Shown: positions 14,911-22,957 of the stretch, piece after piece
How positions within the stretch are numbered: the stretch's first letter is position 1
Layout of the letters: the number at the start of each line of letters is the position of its first letter
Source: an uncultured Prevotella sp.
GTDB taxonomy: Bacteria > Bacteroidota > Bacteroidia > Bacteroidales > Bacteroidaceae
Direction: 5' to 3'
DNA: 35,144 bases
Assembly: GCA_946548085.1 (NCBI GenBank)
Contig: CAMNPN010000124.1
Location: 1 to 35,144 of the forward strand
The notes under the pieces: model-generated
What the model was told of the DNA's origin: nothing
Databases searched by the model: none
What the model saw: the letters and a program-made list of their open reading frames with translations, nothing else
Program-made: the position numbers and the translations under genes

Positions 14911-17112
14911 TTATATTTTCATGGAGAGGGAAATGCGATTTCTACGACGGTCTACCTCGATGACTCTGACCTGTATGTGCTGATGAAGCTTCACCACATC
15001 GAGCGGATGGGCGATACGGCGATTGGCCATCTGGGAGATATGTACGAGTCCGTCCTGATGGACACCGATGTCCACGAAGGCACCGAAGTTGGTGATGTTT
15101 GTGACGATGCCTGGTAGCACCATGCCCTCCACCAGATCGTCGATGGAGGCGACGTTCTTATCAAATTCAAACTCCTCTAGCTGCTCTCGCGGGTCACGGC
15201 CAGGCTTCTCCAATTCCTTCATGATGTCAGTAAGGGTGGGGATGCCAACCTCCGTGGTCACATATCGCTTGATGTCGACGGCCTCACGTTTCTCCTTATT
15301 ATTTATAAGGTCGACAACGGTACAGCCCTGATCCTTGGCCATCTGCTCTACGATGGGGTAGCTCTCAGGATGAACGGCAGAGTTGTCGAGTGGGTTCTTG
15401 GCTCCAGGGATGCGTAGGAAACCTGCACACTGCTGGAAGGCCGACGGCCCGAGGCGAGGCACCTTTTTCAGCTGGGCACGTGAGGTGAAGGCTCCGTTCT
15501 CGCGGCGATAGTCTACAATATTCTTTGCCAGCACAGGGCCAAGGCCGCTGACATACATCAGTAGATGCTGCGAGGCCGTATTGAGATTCACGCCAACGCT
15601 GTTTACACAACTCTCGACGGTCTGGTCGAGTGAGTGCTTGAGTTTTGTCTGGTCCACATCGTGCTGATACTGTCCAACACCAATGCTCTTGGGATCAATC
15701 TTGACGAGTTCGGCAAGGGGATCCATGAGTCGGCGACCTATGGAAACGGCTCCACGTACGGTGACATCTTCGTCGGGGAACTCATCACGTGCAATCTTCG
15801 AAGCGGAATAGACAGAGGCACCATCTTCGGAGACAACGAAGACCTGGGGTTTGAGTGTTGAGGTTTGAGATTTGAGGTCTGTGTCGATGTTATATTTCCC
15901 TGCAAGGGCATCCTTGATGAAATGGTCTGTCTCGCGGCTGGCAGTGCCGTTGCCGATGGAGATGGCCTCTATCTGATATCTCTTGACCATCTTCAGGATG
16001 GCTACGGCAGCCTCCATCCGTTTATTTACGGGCGGATGAGGGAAAATAGCCTCATGGTGCAACAGGTTCCCCTGTGCATCGAGGCATACCACCTTGCAGC
16101 CCGTTCGGAAGCCAGGGTCTACGCCCATCACTCGTTTCTGGCCTAAGGGGGCACCCAGCAGGAGCTGGCGCAGGTTCTCTGCAAAAACTCGGATGGCCTC
16201 TTCGTCGGCTTTTTCCTTGCTCTGGGCGGCAAACTCTGTCTCGATAGCGGGTTTGAGCAGTCGTTTGTAGCCGTCTTCGACAGCTTCTGCCACTAGTCGG
16301 CCGCAGGGCGTATTCCCATAGACATAATGTCGTTTCAGTCGATCTATGGCCTCTTCATCGTCGGGGGTGATGCTGATGCGTAGGATGCCTTCGGCCTCTC
16401 CTCGGCGCATGGCGAGCAGACGGTGCGAGGAGCAGCGCTTCAGGGGCTCCTCCCAGTCGAAGTAGTCGCTGTATTTCGCTGCCTCGTCGGTGTCGGCTTT
16501 TGCCTTGACGACCTTTGAAACGATGAAGGCTTGGCGGGCGAAAAGGTTGCGGAGCTGTTGCCTACTACGCTCGTCTTCGCTGACGGTCTCGGCGATGATG
16601 TCCTGGGCACCCTTAAGGGCGGCAGCGACGGAGGGGACGCTGCTGACGTCTCCGGAACGGGGATCAGGAGCGGAGACGAAACGGACAGCGGCGGCTTCTG
16701 GATCGCGTTCGCGTTGCAGCATGATGAGCTTGGCTAAGGGTTCGAGTCCCTGCTCTCGGGCTACTTGGGCGCGAGTGCGGCGCTTGGGACGGAAGGGGAG
16801 GTAGATGTCTTCCAACTCCGTTGCATCCCAGCAGTCGGCAATGCGCTGCTCGAGATCTGGCGAAAGCTTGTCGAGCTCTCTGATGGTCTTCGTGATCGTC
16901 TCCTTGCGCTTCTCTATCTCCTTGAACTTGTTGAAACGGTCGCTGATGGCGGCTATCTGTACCTCGTCGAGCCCTCCTGTACGCTCCTTTCTGTATCGGG
17001 ATATGAAGGGTATGGTGCAACCTTCCTCAAGGAGTGAAAGCGTGTTAGCGACAGCTTTTTCCTTAAGGTTCAGGGCGCTGGCGATGAGCTGGGCAAAAGT
17101 GTTCTTTTCCAT
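14911..17112 (-). CDS. tex: Tex-family RNA-binding transcription accessory protein
   Basis: Tex is a conserved nucleic-acid-binding protein related to eukaryotic Spt6. The N-terminal helical region begins KNTFAQLIASALNLKEKAV. A YqgF/RuvC-like domain follows (MGVDPGFRTGCKVVCLDAQG). Helix-hairpin-helix motifs are seen in NTASQHLLMYVSGLGPVLAK and LKKVPRLGPSAFQQCAGFLR. The C-terminal S1 RNA-binding domain is GIVTNITNFGAFVDIG with DGLVHISQMA. It has 733 residues, close to the usual 720-780. An unusual linker, DLKSQTSTLKPQ, precedes VFVVSEDGASVYSAS and is encoded by a period-7 repeat tract at 15848-15882. The ATG at 17112 follows its own promoter, divergent from the LolA-like gene. Confidence 0.96.
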   Translation of the reverse strand: MEKNTFAQLIASALNLKEKAVANTLSLLEEGCTIPFISRYRKERTGGLDEVQIAAISDRFNKFKEIEKRKETITKTIRELDKLSPDLEQRIADCWDATELEDIYLPFRPKRRTRAQVAREQGLEPLAKLIMLQRERDPEAAAVRFVSAPDPRSGDVSSVPSVAAALKGAQDIIAETVSEDERSRQQLRNLFARQAFIVSKVVKAKADTDEAAKYSDYFDWEEPLKRCSSHRLLAMRRGEAEGILRISITPDDEEAIDRLKRHYVYGNTPCGRLVAEAVEDGYKRLLKPAIETEFAAQSKEKADEEAIRVFAENLRQLLLGAPLGQKRVMGVDPGFRTGCKVVCLDAQGNLLHHEAIFPHPPVNKRMEAAVAILKMVKRYQIEAISIGNGTASRETDHFIKDALAGKYNIDTDLKSQTSTLKPQVFVVSEDGASVYSASKIARDEFPDEDVTVRGAVSIGRRLMDPLAELVKIDPKSIGVGQYQHDVDQTKLKHSLDQTVESCVNSVGVNLNTASQHLLMYVSGLGPVLAKNIVDYRRENGAFTSRAQLKKVPRLGPSAFQQCAGFLRIPGAKNPLDNSAVHPESYPIVEQMAKDQGCTVVDLINNKEKREAVDIKRYVTTEVGIPTLTDIMKELEKPGRDPREQLEEFEFDKNVASIDDLVEGMVLPGIVTNITNFGAFVDIGVHQDGLVHISQMANRRIAHPLDVVKLHQHIQVRVIEVDRRRNRISLSMKI
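15848..15882. repeat. period-7 tract inside tex
   Basis: The plus strand reads five consecutive 7-base units (GGTTTGA, GTGTTGA, GGTTTGA, GATTTGA, GGTCTGT). On the coding strand it gives the linker DLKSQTSTLKPQ, in frame and at a point where other Tex proteins have only a short loop. It resembles a single arm of the hairpin elements. Confidence 0.7.
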
Positions 17113-17143
17113 GAGCTATGGGATAAAATCGTTAATTTGTGTG

Positions 17144-17151
17144 CAAATATA
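17144..17151 (-). promoter_or_regulatory. -7 box for tex
   Basis: The minus strand reads TATATTTG followed by CACAC, matching TAnnTTTG, about 31 bases before the tex ATG. It faces the LolA-like promoter at 17174-17181. Confidence 0.6.
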
Positions 17152-17173
17152 GTAATTATCCGTGAGAAATTTG

Positions 17174-17181
17174 TAATTTTG
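17174..17181 (+). promoter_or_regulatory. -7 box for the LolA-like gene
   Basis: TAATTTTG followed by CACCCC matches the -7 consensus. It lies only about 10 bases before the first ATG at 17192, so the leader would be very short, or translation may begin at the in-frame ATG at 17204. Confidence 0.6.
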
Positions 17182-17191
17182 CACCCCGAAA

Positions 17192-17833
17192 ATGAAAAAA
17201 AGAATGAGAATAAGGATAGTATTGCTGCTGATGCTACTGTTGACAGCCCTCTGCTCTGTGCAGGCGGCTGAGACTCCTAATGCCCGTCAGGCGCGTCGCA
17301 TCTTCAACAGTGCCTACCAGCAGGTGTTTGGCGACCAGGGGGCAACCTTGCGCTACGACGTGAATATCATTGGTATTTACAAGACCCACGGTACGATTTG
17401 GTATAAGGGGAAGAAGAGCAAGTTCGTCGACGAGAAGATGAACTCGTGGAATGATGGTACGACTGTATATACCATCAAGAAAAAGAAACGGAAGAATGAG
17501 GTGGAAATCTACAATGCCCGCAACAATAAGTCGGACAAGTACTCCTCGAAGTTCAAGTTCGAACCCGACAACTTTGACTACTCCATCGCTGAGCATGAGG
17601 ATGGCCTGATGGTGACGCTGAAGGCCAAGAAGGGCGTCAAGGGCATCAAAGAGGTGCATGCGTTGGTAGCTCGTGGTACCTACCATCCTATCAGACTGCG
17701 CATCAAGATAGCTTTTGTATGGACGACCATCAAGATATCCAACTTCCGTTCTGGTGGCATCACGGACGAGATACTCCGTTTCCCCAGAGAGCAGTACAAG
17801 GACTATCACTTCGTTGACAAGCGCGACAAATAA
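17192..17833 (+). CDS. LolA-like periplasmic protein
   Basis: A signal peptide (basic KKRMRIRI, hydrophobic VLLLMLLLTALCSV, then QAAETP) leads into a soluble beta-rich domain of about 185 residues. The segments GTIWYKGKKSKFVDEKMNSW and DGTTVYTIKKKKRKNEVEIY resemble the half-barrel of LolA/LolB proteins, which bind acyl chains of lipoproteins on their way to the outer membrane. I recognise the sequence as the short LolA-like family of Bacteroidales rather than canonical LolA, so lipoprotein transport is an inference. The ABC-F gene follows after 26 bases. Confidence 0.7.
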   Translation: MKKRMRIRIVLLLMLLLTALCSVQAAETPNARQARRIFNSAYQQVFGDQGATLRYDVNIIGIYKTHGTIWYKGKKSKFVDEKMNSWNDGTTVYTIKKKKRKNEVEIYNARNNKSDKYSSKFKFEPDNFDYSIAEHEDGLMVTLKAKKGVKGIKEVHALVARGTYHPIRLRIKIAFVWTTIKISNFRSGGITDEILRFPREQYKDYHFVDKRDK

Positions 17834-17859
17834 ATCGTAAATCAGTAAATCTAAATCCC
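17831..17859 (+). repeat. period-7/8 A/T-rich tract before the ABC-F gene
   Basis: Units of the type GTAAATC recur from the stop codon of the LolA-like gene to the ATG of the ABC-F gene. The same unit occurs at 29251-29288 and 30594-30643. Confidence 0.5.
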
Positions 17860-19857
17860 ATGGTCTCTGTAGAAGGACTGAAAGTAGAGTTTGGCGTGAA
17901 GCCATTGTTCGTCGATGCGAGTTTCGTTGTCAACGATCGCGACCGTATTGCCCTCGTTGGGAAGAACGGTGCTGGCAAGTCGACGATGCTGAAGATTCTC
18001 TGCGGCCAGCAGAAGCCCACGGCAGGAACGGTGAGCATTCCCAATGACTGCCGCATCGGCTATCTGCCCCAGGTGATGATTCTGCAGGACGATACGACGG
18101 TGCGCGAGGAGGCTCAGAAGGCCTTTGCCGACATCACCCGGATGAAAGAGCGCCTCGACAAGATGAACCAGGAGCTGGCAGAGCGTACCGACTATGAGAG
18201 CGAGAGCTATCTGGCGCTGATAGAACGATACACCACCGAGCACGAACGCTATATGATGATGGGAGCTGAGAGCCGTGAGGCAGAGCTTGAGCGTACACTC
18301 ATGGGACTTGGCTTCCTGCGTTCCGACTTCGATCGTCCTACCTCAGAGTTCTCAGGTGGCTGGCGCATGCGTATCGAGCTGGCGAAGATTCTCCTGCAGA
18401 AGCCCGACGTGCTGCTGCTCGACGAGCCTACGAACCATCTTGACATCGAGTCGATCCAGTGGCTGGAGCAGTTCCTTGCACAGTCGTCGAGTGCCGTCGT
18501 GCTGGTCAGCCACGACCGTGCATTTATAAATAATGTGTCGAACCGCACCCTGGAAATCTCCTGCGGAAGGGTGATTGACTATAAGGTGAAGTACAACGAG
18601 TATGTCGTGCTTCGCAAGGAGCGGCGCGAACAGCAGCAACGGGCCTACGAGAACCAGCAGAAGGAGATTGCCGACATGCGCGCCTTCATCGAGCGCTTCC
18701 GCTATCAGGCCACGAAGGCCGTGCAGGTGCAGCAGAAGGTGAAGCAGCTGGAGAAGATCGTACCCATCGAGGTCGACGAGGTTGACAATTCGGCGATGCA
18801 CCTGAAGTTCCCGCCTTGTCTGCGCTCTGGCGACTATCCGATCATCTGCGACGAGGTGCGTAAGGACTATGGAGCCCACACCGTGTTCGACCATGTGACG
18901 CTCACCATCAAACGGGGCGAGAAGGTGGCCTTCGTAGGCAAGAACGGCGAAGGAAAGTCTACCCTCGTGAAGTGCATCATGGGCGAGATCCCCTTTACGG
19001 GCGAACTGAAGGTCGGCTATAACATCCAGATCGGCTATTTCGCCCAGAACCAGGCCCAGTTACTCGACGAGAACCTCACCGTCTTCCAGACCATCGACAA
19101 CGTGGCAAAGGGCGAGGTCCGTCTGCGCATCAATGATATCCTTGGCGCCTTCATGTTTGGCGGCGAGGAGAGTGACAAGAAAGTGAAGGTGCTCAGCGGG
19201 GGCGAGCGGAGCCGTCTGGCCATGATCCGCCTGCTCCTGGAGCCTGTGAACCTGCTCATCCTCGACGAGCCCACGAACCATCTCGACATGCCTTCGAAGG
19301 ATGTGCTCAAGGAGGCCATCCGCGCCTTCGACGGCACAGCCATCATCGTCAGCCACGACCGTGAGTTCCTCGACGGCCTGGTCACGAAGGTCTACGAGTT
19401 CGGAGGGGGAAGAGTCAGGGAGCATCTCGGCGGTATATACGACTTCCTCAGGGAGAAACGGATAAGCGAACTCAATGAACTGGGCAGGCAAAACGACAGT
19501 TTGCCTAAGGTAAACTCCCAGTTTAGTATAGGTAAACAGTCAGTTTACCCTAGGGAAACTGCCAGTTCTCAGCAAGGGAACACAGAGGAAGCCGTATCCA
19601 AAGCCCTCAGCTATGCCGAGCACAAGGAGCTGCAGAAGCGTCGGAATCGGGCCGAGAAGGCCGTGAAGGAGTCGGAGGCGAAGATCGAGAAGATGGAGAA
19701 CCGCCTGAAGGAACTCGACGACCTGCTGATGGTGCCCGAGAACGCCTCGGACATGACGCTCGTGACAGAGTACACCTCGACCAAGCGCAGCCTCGACGAG
19801 GAGGTGGAACGCTGGGAGAAACTGAGTGAGGAATTAGAGAATCTTTTAAACGAATGA
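17860..19857 (+). CDS. ABC-F family ATPase
   Basis: ABC-F proteins are cytosolic, lack membrane domains and act on the ribosome, either in translation or in antibiotic resistance. Two ATP-binding cassettes are complete: Walker A GKNGAGKST near residue 32 and GKNGEGKST near residue 360, signatures SGGWRMR and LSGGERSR, and two DEPTNHLD Walker B segments. Between them is the charged ABC-F linker with many Gln/Lys residues. The C-terminal region, about residues 585-665, is a coiled coil (ELQKRRNRAEKAVKESEAKI). Between the second cassette and the coiled coil sits an unusual Ser/Gln-rich linker encoded by three 22-bp palindromes. The subfamily is uncertain (Uup- or YbiT-like), and resistance cannot be claimed. 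One base separates its stop from the M13 peptidase start. Confidence 0.95.
   Translation: MVSVEGLKVEFGVKPLFVDASFVVNDRDRIALVGKNGAGKSTMLKILCGQQKPTAGTVSIPNDCRIGYLPQVMILQDDTTVREEAQKAFADITRMKERLDKMNQELAERTDYESESYLALIERYTTEHERYMMMGAESREAELERTLMGLGFLRSDFDRPTSEFSGGWRMRIELAKILLQKPDVLLLDEPTNHLDIESIQWLEQFLAQSSSAVVLVSHDRAFINNVSNRTLEISCGRVIDYKVKYNEYVVLRKERREQQQRAYENQQKEIADMRAFIERFRYQATKAVQVQQKVKQLEKIVPIEVDEVDNSAMHLKFPPCLRSGDYPIICDEVRKDYGAHTVFDHVTLTIKRGEKVAFVGKNGEGKSTLVKCIMGEIPFTGELKVGYNIQIGYFAQNQAQLLDENLTVFQTIDNVAKGEVRLRINDILGAFMFGGEESDKKVKVLSGGERSRLAMIRLLLEPVNLLILDEPTNHLDMPSKDVLKEAIRAFDGTAIIVSHDREFLDGLVTKVYEFGGGRVREHLGGIYDFLREKRISELNELGRQNDSLPKVNSQFSIGKQSVYPRETASSQQGNTEEAVSKALSYAEHKELQKRRNRAEKAVKESEAKIEKMENRLKELDDLLMVPENASDMTLVTEYTSTKRSLDEEVERWEKLSEELENLLNE
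19498..19563. repeat. three tandem 22-bp palindromic units inside the ABC-F gene
   Basis: Units start at 19498, 19520 and 19542. Each has the form AGTTT, about eight bases containing TA(A/T)GG or TAGGG, then AAAC(T), making near-palindromes; the last (AGTTTACCCTAGGGAAACT) is almost perfect. The total of 66 bases is a multiple of three and keeps the frame, encoding about 22 residues (SLPKVNSQFSIGKQSVYPRE and following). Confidence 0.8.
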
Positions 19858-19858
19858 T

Positions 19859-21892
19859 ATGAAACGAATCGTAACAATGTTGGCAATGGCATCAATCTCG
19901 ATGTTGACAATGGCCCAGGACGGGCTGCGCTCGGGCCTGAATGTGGCGAACCTTGACAAGACGGTACGCCCTGGTGATGATTTCTATGAGTACGCCTGCG
20001 GCGGATGGATGAAGAACAATCCCCTGCCGGCAGCCTATTCGCGCTACGGCAGCTTCGACAAGTTGCAGGAAGACAACGACAAGCGGGTGAACGGCATCCT
20101 GAAGGAACTGCAGGAGAATACCTATGAGAAAGGGACGCTGGAGCAGAAACTCAGCGACCTCTATAAACTCGCGATGGACTCCGTGCGCCGCAACCAGGAG
20201 GGCGTGGCGCCGCTGATGCCCCTCATCAAGCGTCTGGAGCAGGCCAAGACCAACGCACAGTTGCAGGCCATCCAGCTCGAGCTGGCACCTTACGGCGAGG
20301 AGGAGTTCTTCTTCTGTGGCTTCGGTGCTGATGAGAAGAACGCCACGCAGAACATCCTGAACGTGTCGCAGGGCGGACTCTCGATGGGCCAGAAAGAGTA
20401 TTATCTCGACAATGACAAGGCTACGGCTGATATCCGCGAGGCCTTCAAGAAGCACGTGGTGAAGATGTTCCAACTCTTCGGCTTCAGCAAGGGAACTGCC
20501 ACGAAGAAGATGCAGAACATCATGAAGGTGGAGACGGCGCTGGCCAAGGTGTCGAAGTCGCGCACTGAACTCCGTGACCCCGAGGCCAACTACAACAAGA
20601 TGACGCTGAAGGAGTTTGAGACGAAGTACCCCCATCTGCCGCTGGTGAAGGTGATGAATGCCCAGGGCGTCGATACCAAACATCTGCAGGAGATGGTCGT
20701 AGGCCAGCCTGCCTTCTTGGAAGGTGCCGATGCGCTGGTGGCAGCCATCAAGCCCGCCGAGTACCGCGACGTGATGGAGTGGGGCATCATCTCCAGCGCT
20801 GCCAACTATCTGAGCGATGCCACCGTCGCCGAGAGCTTCGACTTCAATGGCCGCGTGCGTTCAGGTCGTAAGGAGAACCATCCGTTGTGGAAGCGCAGCA
20901 CCAGTCAGGTGGAGCGCGTGATGGGTGAGGCTCTGGGTAAGATCTACTCAGAGAAGTATTTCCCCGAGGCTGCCAAGCAGCGCATGATCACGCTCATCAA
21001 GAATCTGCAGATCGCCCTCGGAGAGCGCATCGCCGCCCAGGACTGGATGGACGACTCGACGAAGGTGAACGCCCTGCTGAAGCTCAACTCCTTCTATGTG
21101 AAGGTGGGCTATCCTGACAAGTGGACGGATATGTCGAAGCTACAGATAGATCCTGCCAAATCTTATTACGAAAATATGCAGGAGTGTGCTAAGTTCTGGC
21201 TGGCATGGCGACTCGACCATACCGTGGGCAAGCCTGTGGATCGCGACGACTGGTATATGACACCTCAGACGGTCAATGCCTACTATAACCCCACTACCAA
21301 CGAGATTTGCTTCCCTGCTGGCATCCTGCAGTATCCTTTCTTCGACATGAATGCCGACGATGCCTTCAACTATGGTGCCATCGGCGTGGTGATCGGTCAT
21401 GAGATGACGCACGGCTTCGATGACCAGGGACGTCGTTTCGACAAGGATGGTAACATGCACGACTGGTGGACGGCGGAAGACGGAAAGAACTTTACAGCGC
21501 GCACGGATAAGTATGCTGATTTCTTCTCGGCCATCAATGTGCTGCCCGACCTGAAGGGTAATGGACGTCTGACTTTAGGTGAGAATCTGGCTGACCATGG
21601 TGGTCTGCAGGTAGCATGGGCTGCGTATAAGAATGCCACGAAGCGTCAGCCGTTGGGAGAAAAAGACGGTCTGACGGCCGACCAGCGTTTCTTCCATGCC
21701 TATGCTGGTGTGTGGGCTGCCAATATCACCGAGGAAGAGATTCGTAATCGTACGAAGAGCGACCCCCATGCTCTGGGCCGCTGGCGTGTCAACGGCGCCC
21801 TGCCCCACATCAATGCATGGTATGAGGCCTTCGGTGTGAAAGAAGGCGATAAGATGTTCATTCCGGAGTCTGAACGCCTCCAATTGTGGTGA
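19859..21892 (+). CDS. M13-family zinc metallopeptidase (PepO/neprilysin-like)
   Basis: A secreted oligopeptidase of the neprilysin family. The signal peptide is MKRIVTMLAMASISMLTMA, cleaved before QDGLRSG; no lipobox is visible, so it is probably periplasmic and soluble. The zinc site is HEMTH at residues 514-518 in GVVIGHEMTHGFDDQGRRFD, with the third ligand Glu575 in ENLADHGG. The substrate-binding NAYYNPTTNEICFPAGILQ and the C-terminal tryptophan ending are also typical. The 677 residues are the usual length. A strong terminator follows 25 bases after the stop. It is tightly linked to the ABC-F gene (one-base gap), although the two functions have no obvious connection. Confidence 0.95.
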   Translation: MKRIVTMLAMASISMLTMAQDGLRSGLNVANLDKTVRPGDDFYEYACGGWMKNNPLPAAYSRYGSFDKLQEDNDKRVNGILKELQENTYEKGTLEQKLSDLYKLAMDSVRRNQEGVAPLMPLIKRLEQAKTNAQLQAIQLELAPYGEEEFFFCGFGADEKNATQNILNVSQGGLSMGQKEYYLDNDKATADIREAFKKHVVKMFQLFGFSKGTATKKMQNIMKVETALAKVSKSRTELRDPEANYNKMTLKEFETKYPHLPLVKVMNAQGVDTKHLQEMVVGQPAFLEGADALVAAIKPAEYRDVMEWGIISSAANYLSDATVAESFDFNGRVRSGRKENHPLWKRSTSQVERVMGEALGKIYSEKYFPEAAKQRMITLIKNLQIALGERIAAQDWMDDSTKVNALLKLNSFYVKVGYPDKWTDMSKLQIDPAKSYYENMQECAKFWLAWRLDHTVGKPVDRDDWYMTPQTVNAYYNPTTNEICFPAGILQYPFFDMNADDAFNYGAIGVVIGHEMTHGFDDQGRRFDKDGNMHDWWTAEDGKNFTARTDKYADFFSAINVLPDLKGNGRLTLGENLADHGGLQVAWAAYKNATKRQPLGEKDGLTADQRFFHAYAGVWAANITEEEIRNRTKSDPHALGRWRVNGALPHINAWYEAFGVKEGDKMFIPESERLQLW

Positions 21893-21916
21893 TTTCTGAA
21901 TATTTTTGCATAAAAT

Positions 21917-21951
21917 GCCGTCGTAAATATAAATTTACGGCGGTTTTTTTT
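21917..21951 (+). terminator. intrinsic terminator after the M13 peptidase gene
   Basis: CCGTCGTAAAT, a short loop, ATTTACGGCGG, then eight T residues. There is one mismatch in an 11-bp stem. Its T tract shares bases with the -33 element of the next promoter. Confidence 0.9.
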
Positions 21952-21979
21952 GTAAGTTAAATTATTTTTCATATCTTTG
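21949..21979 (+). promoter_or_regulatory. promoter of the kinase/AAA/FHA/PP2C island
   Basis: TTTG at 21949-21952, 19 bases, then TATCTTTG at 21972-21979 followed by CACC. It is the only convincing promoter found for the five genes from 21999 to 30597. The -33 element overlaps the T tract of the preceding terminator. Confidence 0.75.
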
Positions 21980-21998
21980 CACCTAACTTAAAGAACAA

Positions 21999-22952
21999 AT
22001 GCCACTTTTATATATGGACGAAGATATTACACTACATCCCGAAGAAAACAATGGAATCCAGCGGGAGAGACAACGTGAAGAGCTTAGTCTGACCCGTGAT
22101 AACGAGCAGCAAGGGCGTCAGCAGATGCAGATGCAGGGAGCCCTGGGCGTGAAGTGCCCCCATTGTGGTGCCATCAACGACTCCGAGGCAGCCTATTGTG
22201 CCTCCTGTGGTAATCCTATCGGTATGATTGCTTGCCCGAACTGCGGTGCCGAACTCGATCCCGATGCCGACTACTGTGAGTCGTGCCGCAGATATATCAA
22301 GCACGATGCCTGTTCTTTCTGTGGCGCCCATCTCTCTCCCAGCGACGCGTTCTGTCAGGAGTGTGGCAGTCCCAGGGGAGGCATTGTCTGTCCCGTCTGC
22401 CATACGCTGAACGACTTCTCGTTTTGTAAGCAATGCGGTACGGCCCTGACTGACGAGGCCCGTCAGCTGATGGAACGGGTGCATGAGATGCCAGAGTTCA
22501 AGGAGTTGCAGCGGCTGGCAACGAGCCTCCAGCAGCTGGAGCAGTCGATACCTTATACCACAGAGAGTGACCTCCTGAAGGATCAGCGTAACATCAAGCT
22601 GCGTGAGCGGGTGCTCACCCTGCTGGCAGAAGACCGTGGCATCGCCCATCCCGTCATCCCTGAGGCTCAGAACAAACGGCTGAGCAAGGAGGAGTATGAC
22701 GCCCGGAAGAAGGAGCGCCTTGAACAGATTGCTGCCATCCTCGACAAGATGGTTCAGAAACCACAGCCAAAGCCGGCTCAGGTACGCAACTATGCGATGG
22801 CCTGTCGGCCGGTGGGTGTCAGACTGGCATGGGAGTGTAACTTCAAGCATGCCCTGCACTCCAGTCCCTGTGGCTGTGCCAAGCCGCAGCTGGGTGGCAA
22901 ATGGATTATCCTTGGTAAGGATGTGAAAAAAGAAATAACTGACGATAAGTAA
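21999..22952 (+). CDS. multi-zinc-ribbon protein (first gene of signalling island)
   Basis: Residues about 52-147 carry a series of CxxC pairs: CPHCGA, CASCGN, CPNCGA, CESC, CSFCGA, CQECGS, CPVCHT and CKQCGT, forming about four zinc ribbons in tandem. A helical, Gln/Leu/Arg-rich C-terminal part follows (QRLATSLQQLEQS, RKKERLEQIAAILDKM), and a short terminal segment has more cysteines (CGCAKPQLGGKW). The N-terminus contains TLHP at 11-14, a motif shared with the kinase N-terminus. No enzyme domain is recognisable. Zinc-ribbon arrays of this kind usually mediate protein or nucleic-acid contacts. The ATG at 22014 is a plausible alternative start (MDEDITLHP). The kinase gene follows after five bases. 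Confidence 0.8.
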   Translation: MPLLYMDEDITLHPEENNGIQRERQREELSLTRDNEQQGRQQMQMQGALGVKCPHCGAINDSEAAYCASCGNPIGMIACPNCGAELDPDADYCESCRRYIKHDACSFCGAHLSPSDAFCQECGSPRGGIVCPVCHTLNDFSFCKQCGTALTDEARQLMERVHEMPEFKELQRLATSLQQLEQSIPYTTESDLLKDQRNIKLRERVLTLLAEDRGIAHPVIPEAQNKRLSKEEYDARKKERLEQIAAILDKMVQKPQPKPAQVRNYAMACRPVGVRLAWECNFKHALHSSPCGCAKPQLGGKWIILGKDVKKEITDDK

Positions 22953-22957
22953 TAGAT

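Noticed and set aside
17860..19857. ABC-F protein as an antibiotic-resistance determinant
   Set aside because: Nothing in the visible motifs separates a resistance ABC-F from housekeeping ones, and the neighbours are ordinary chromosomal genes.
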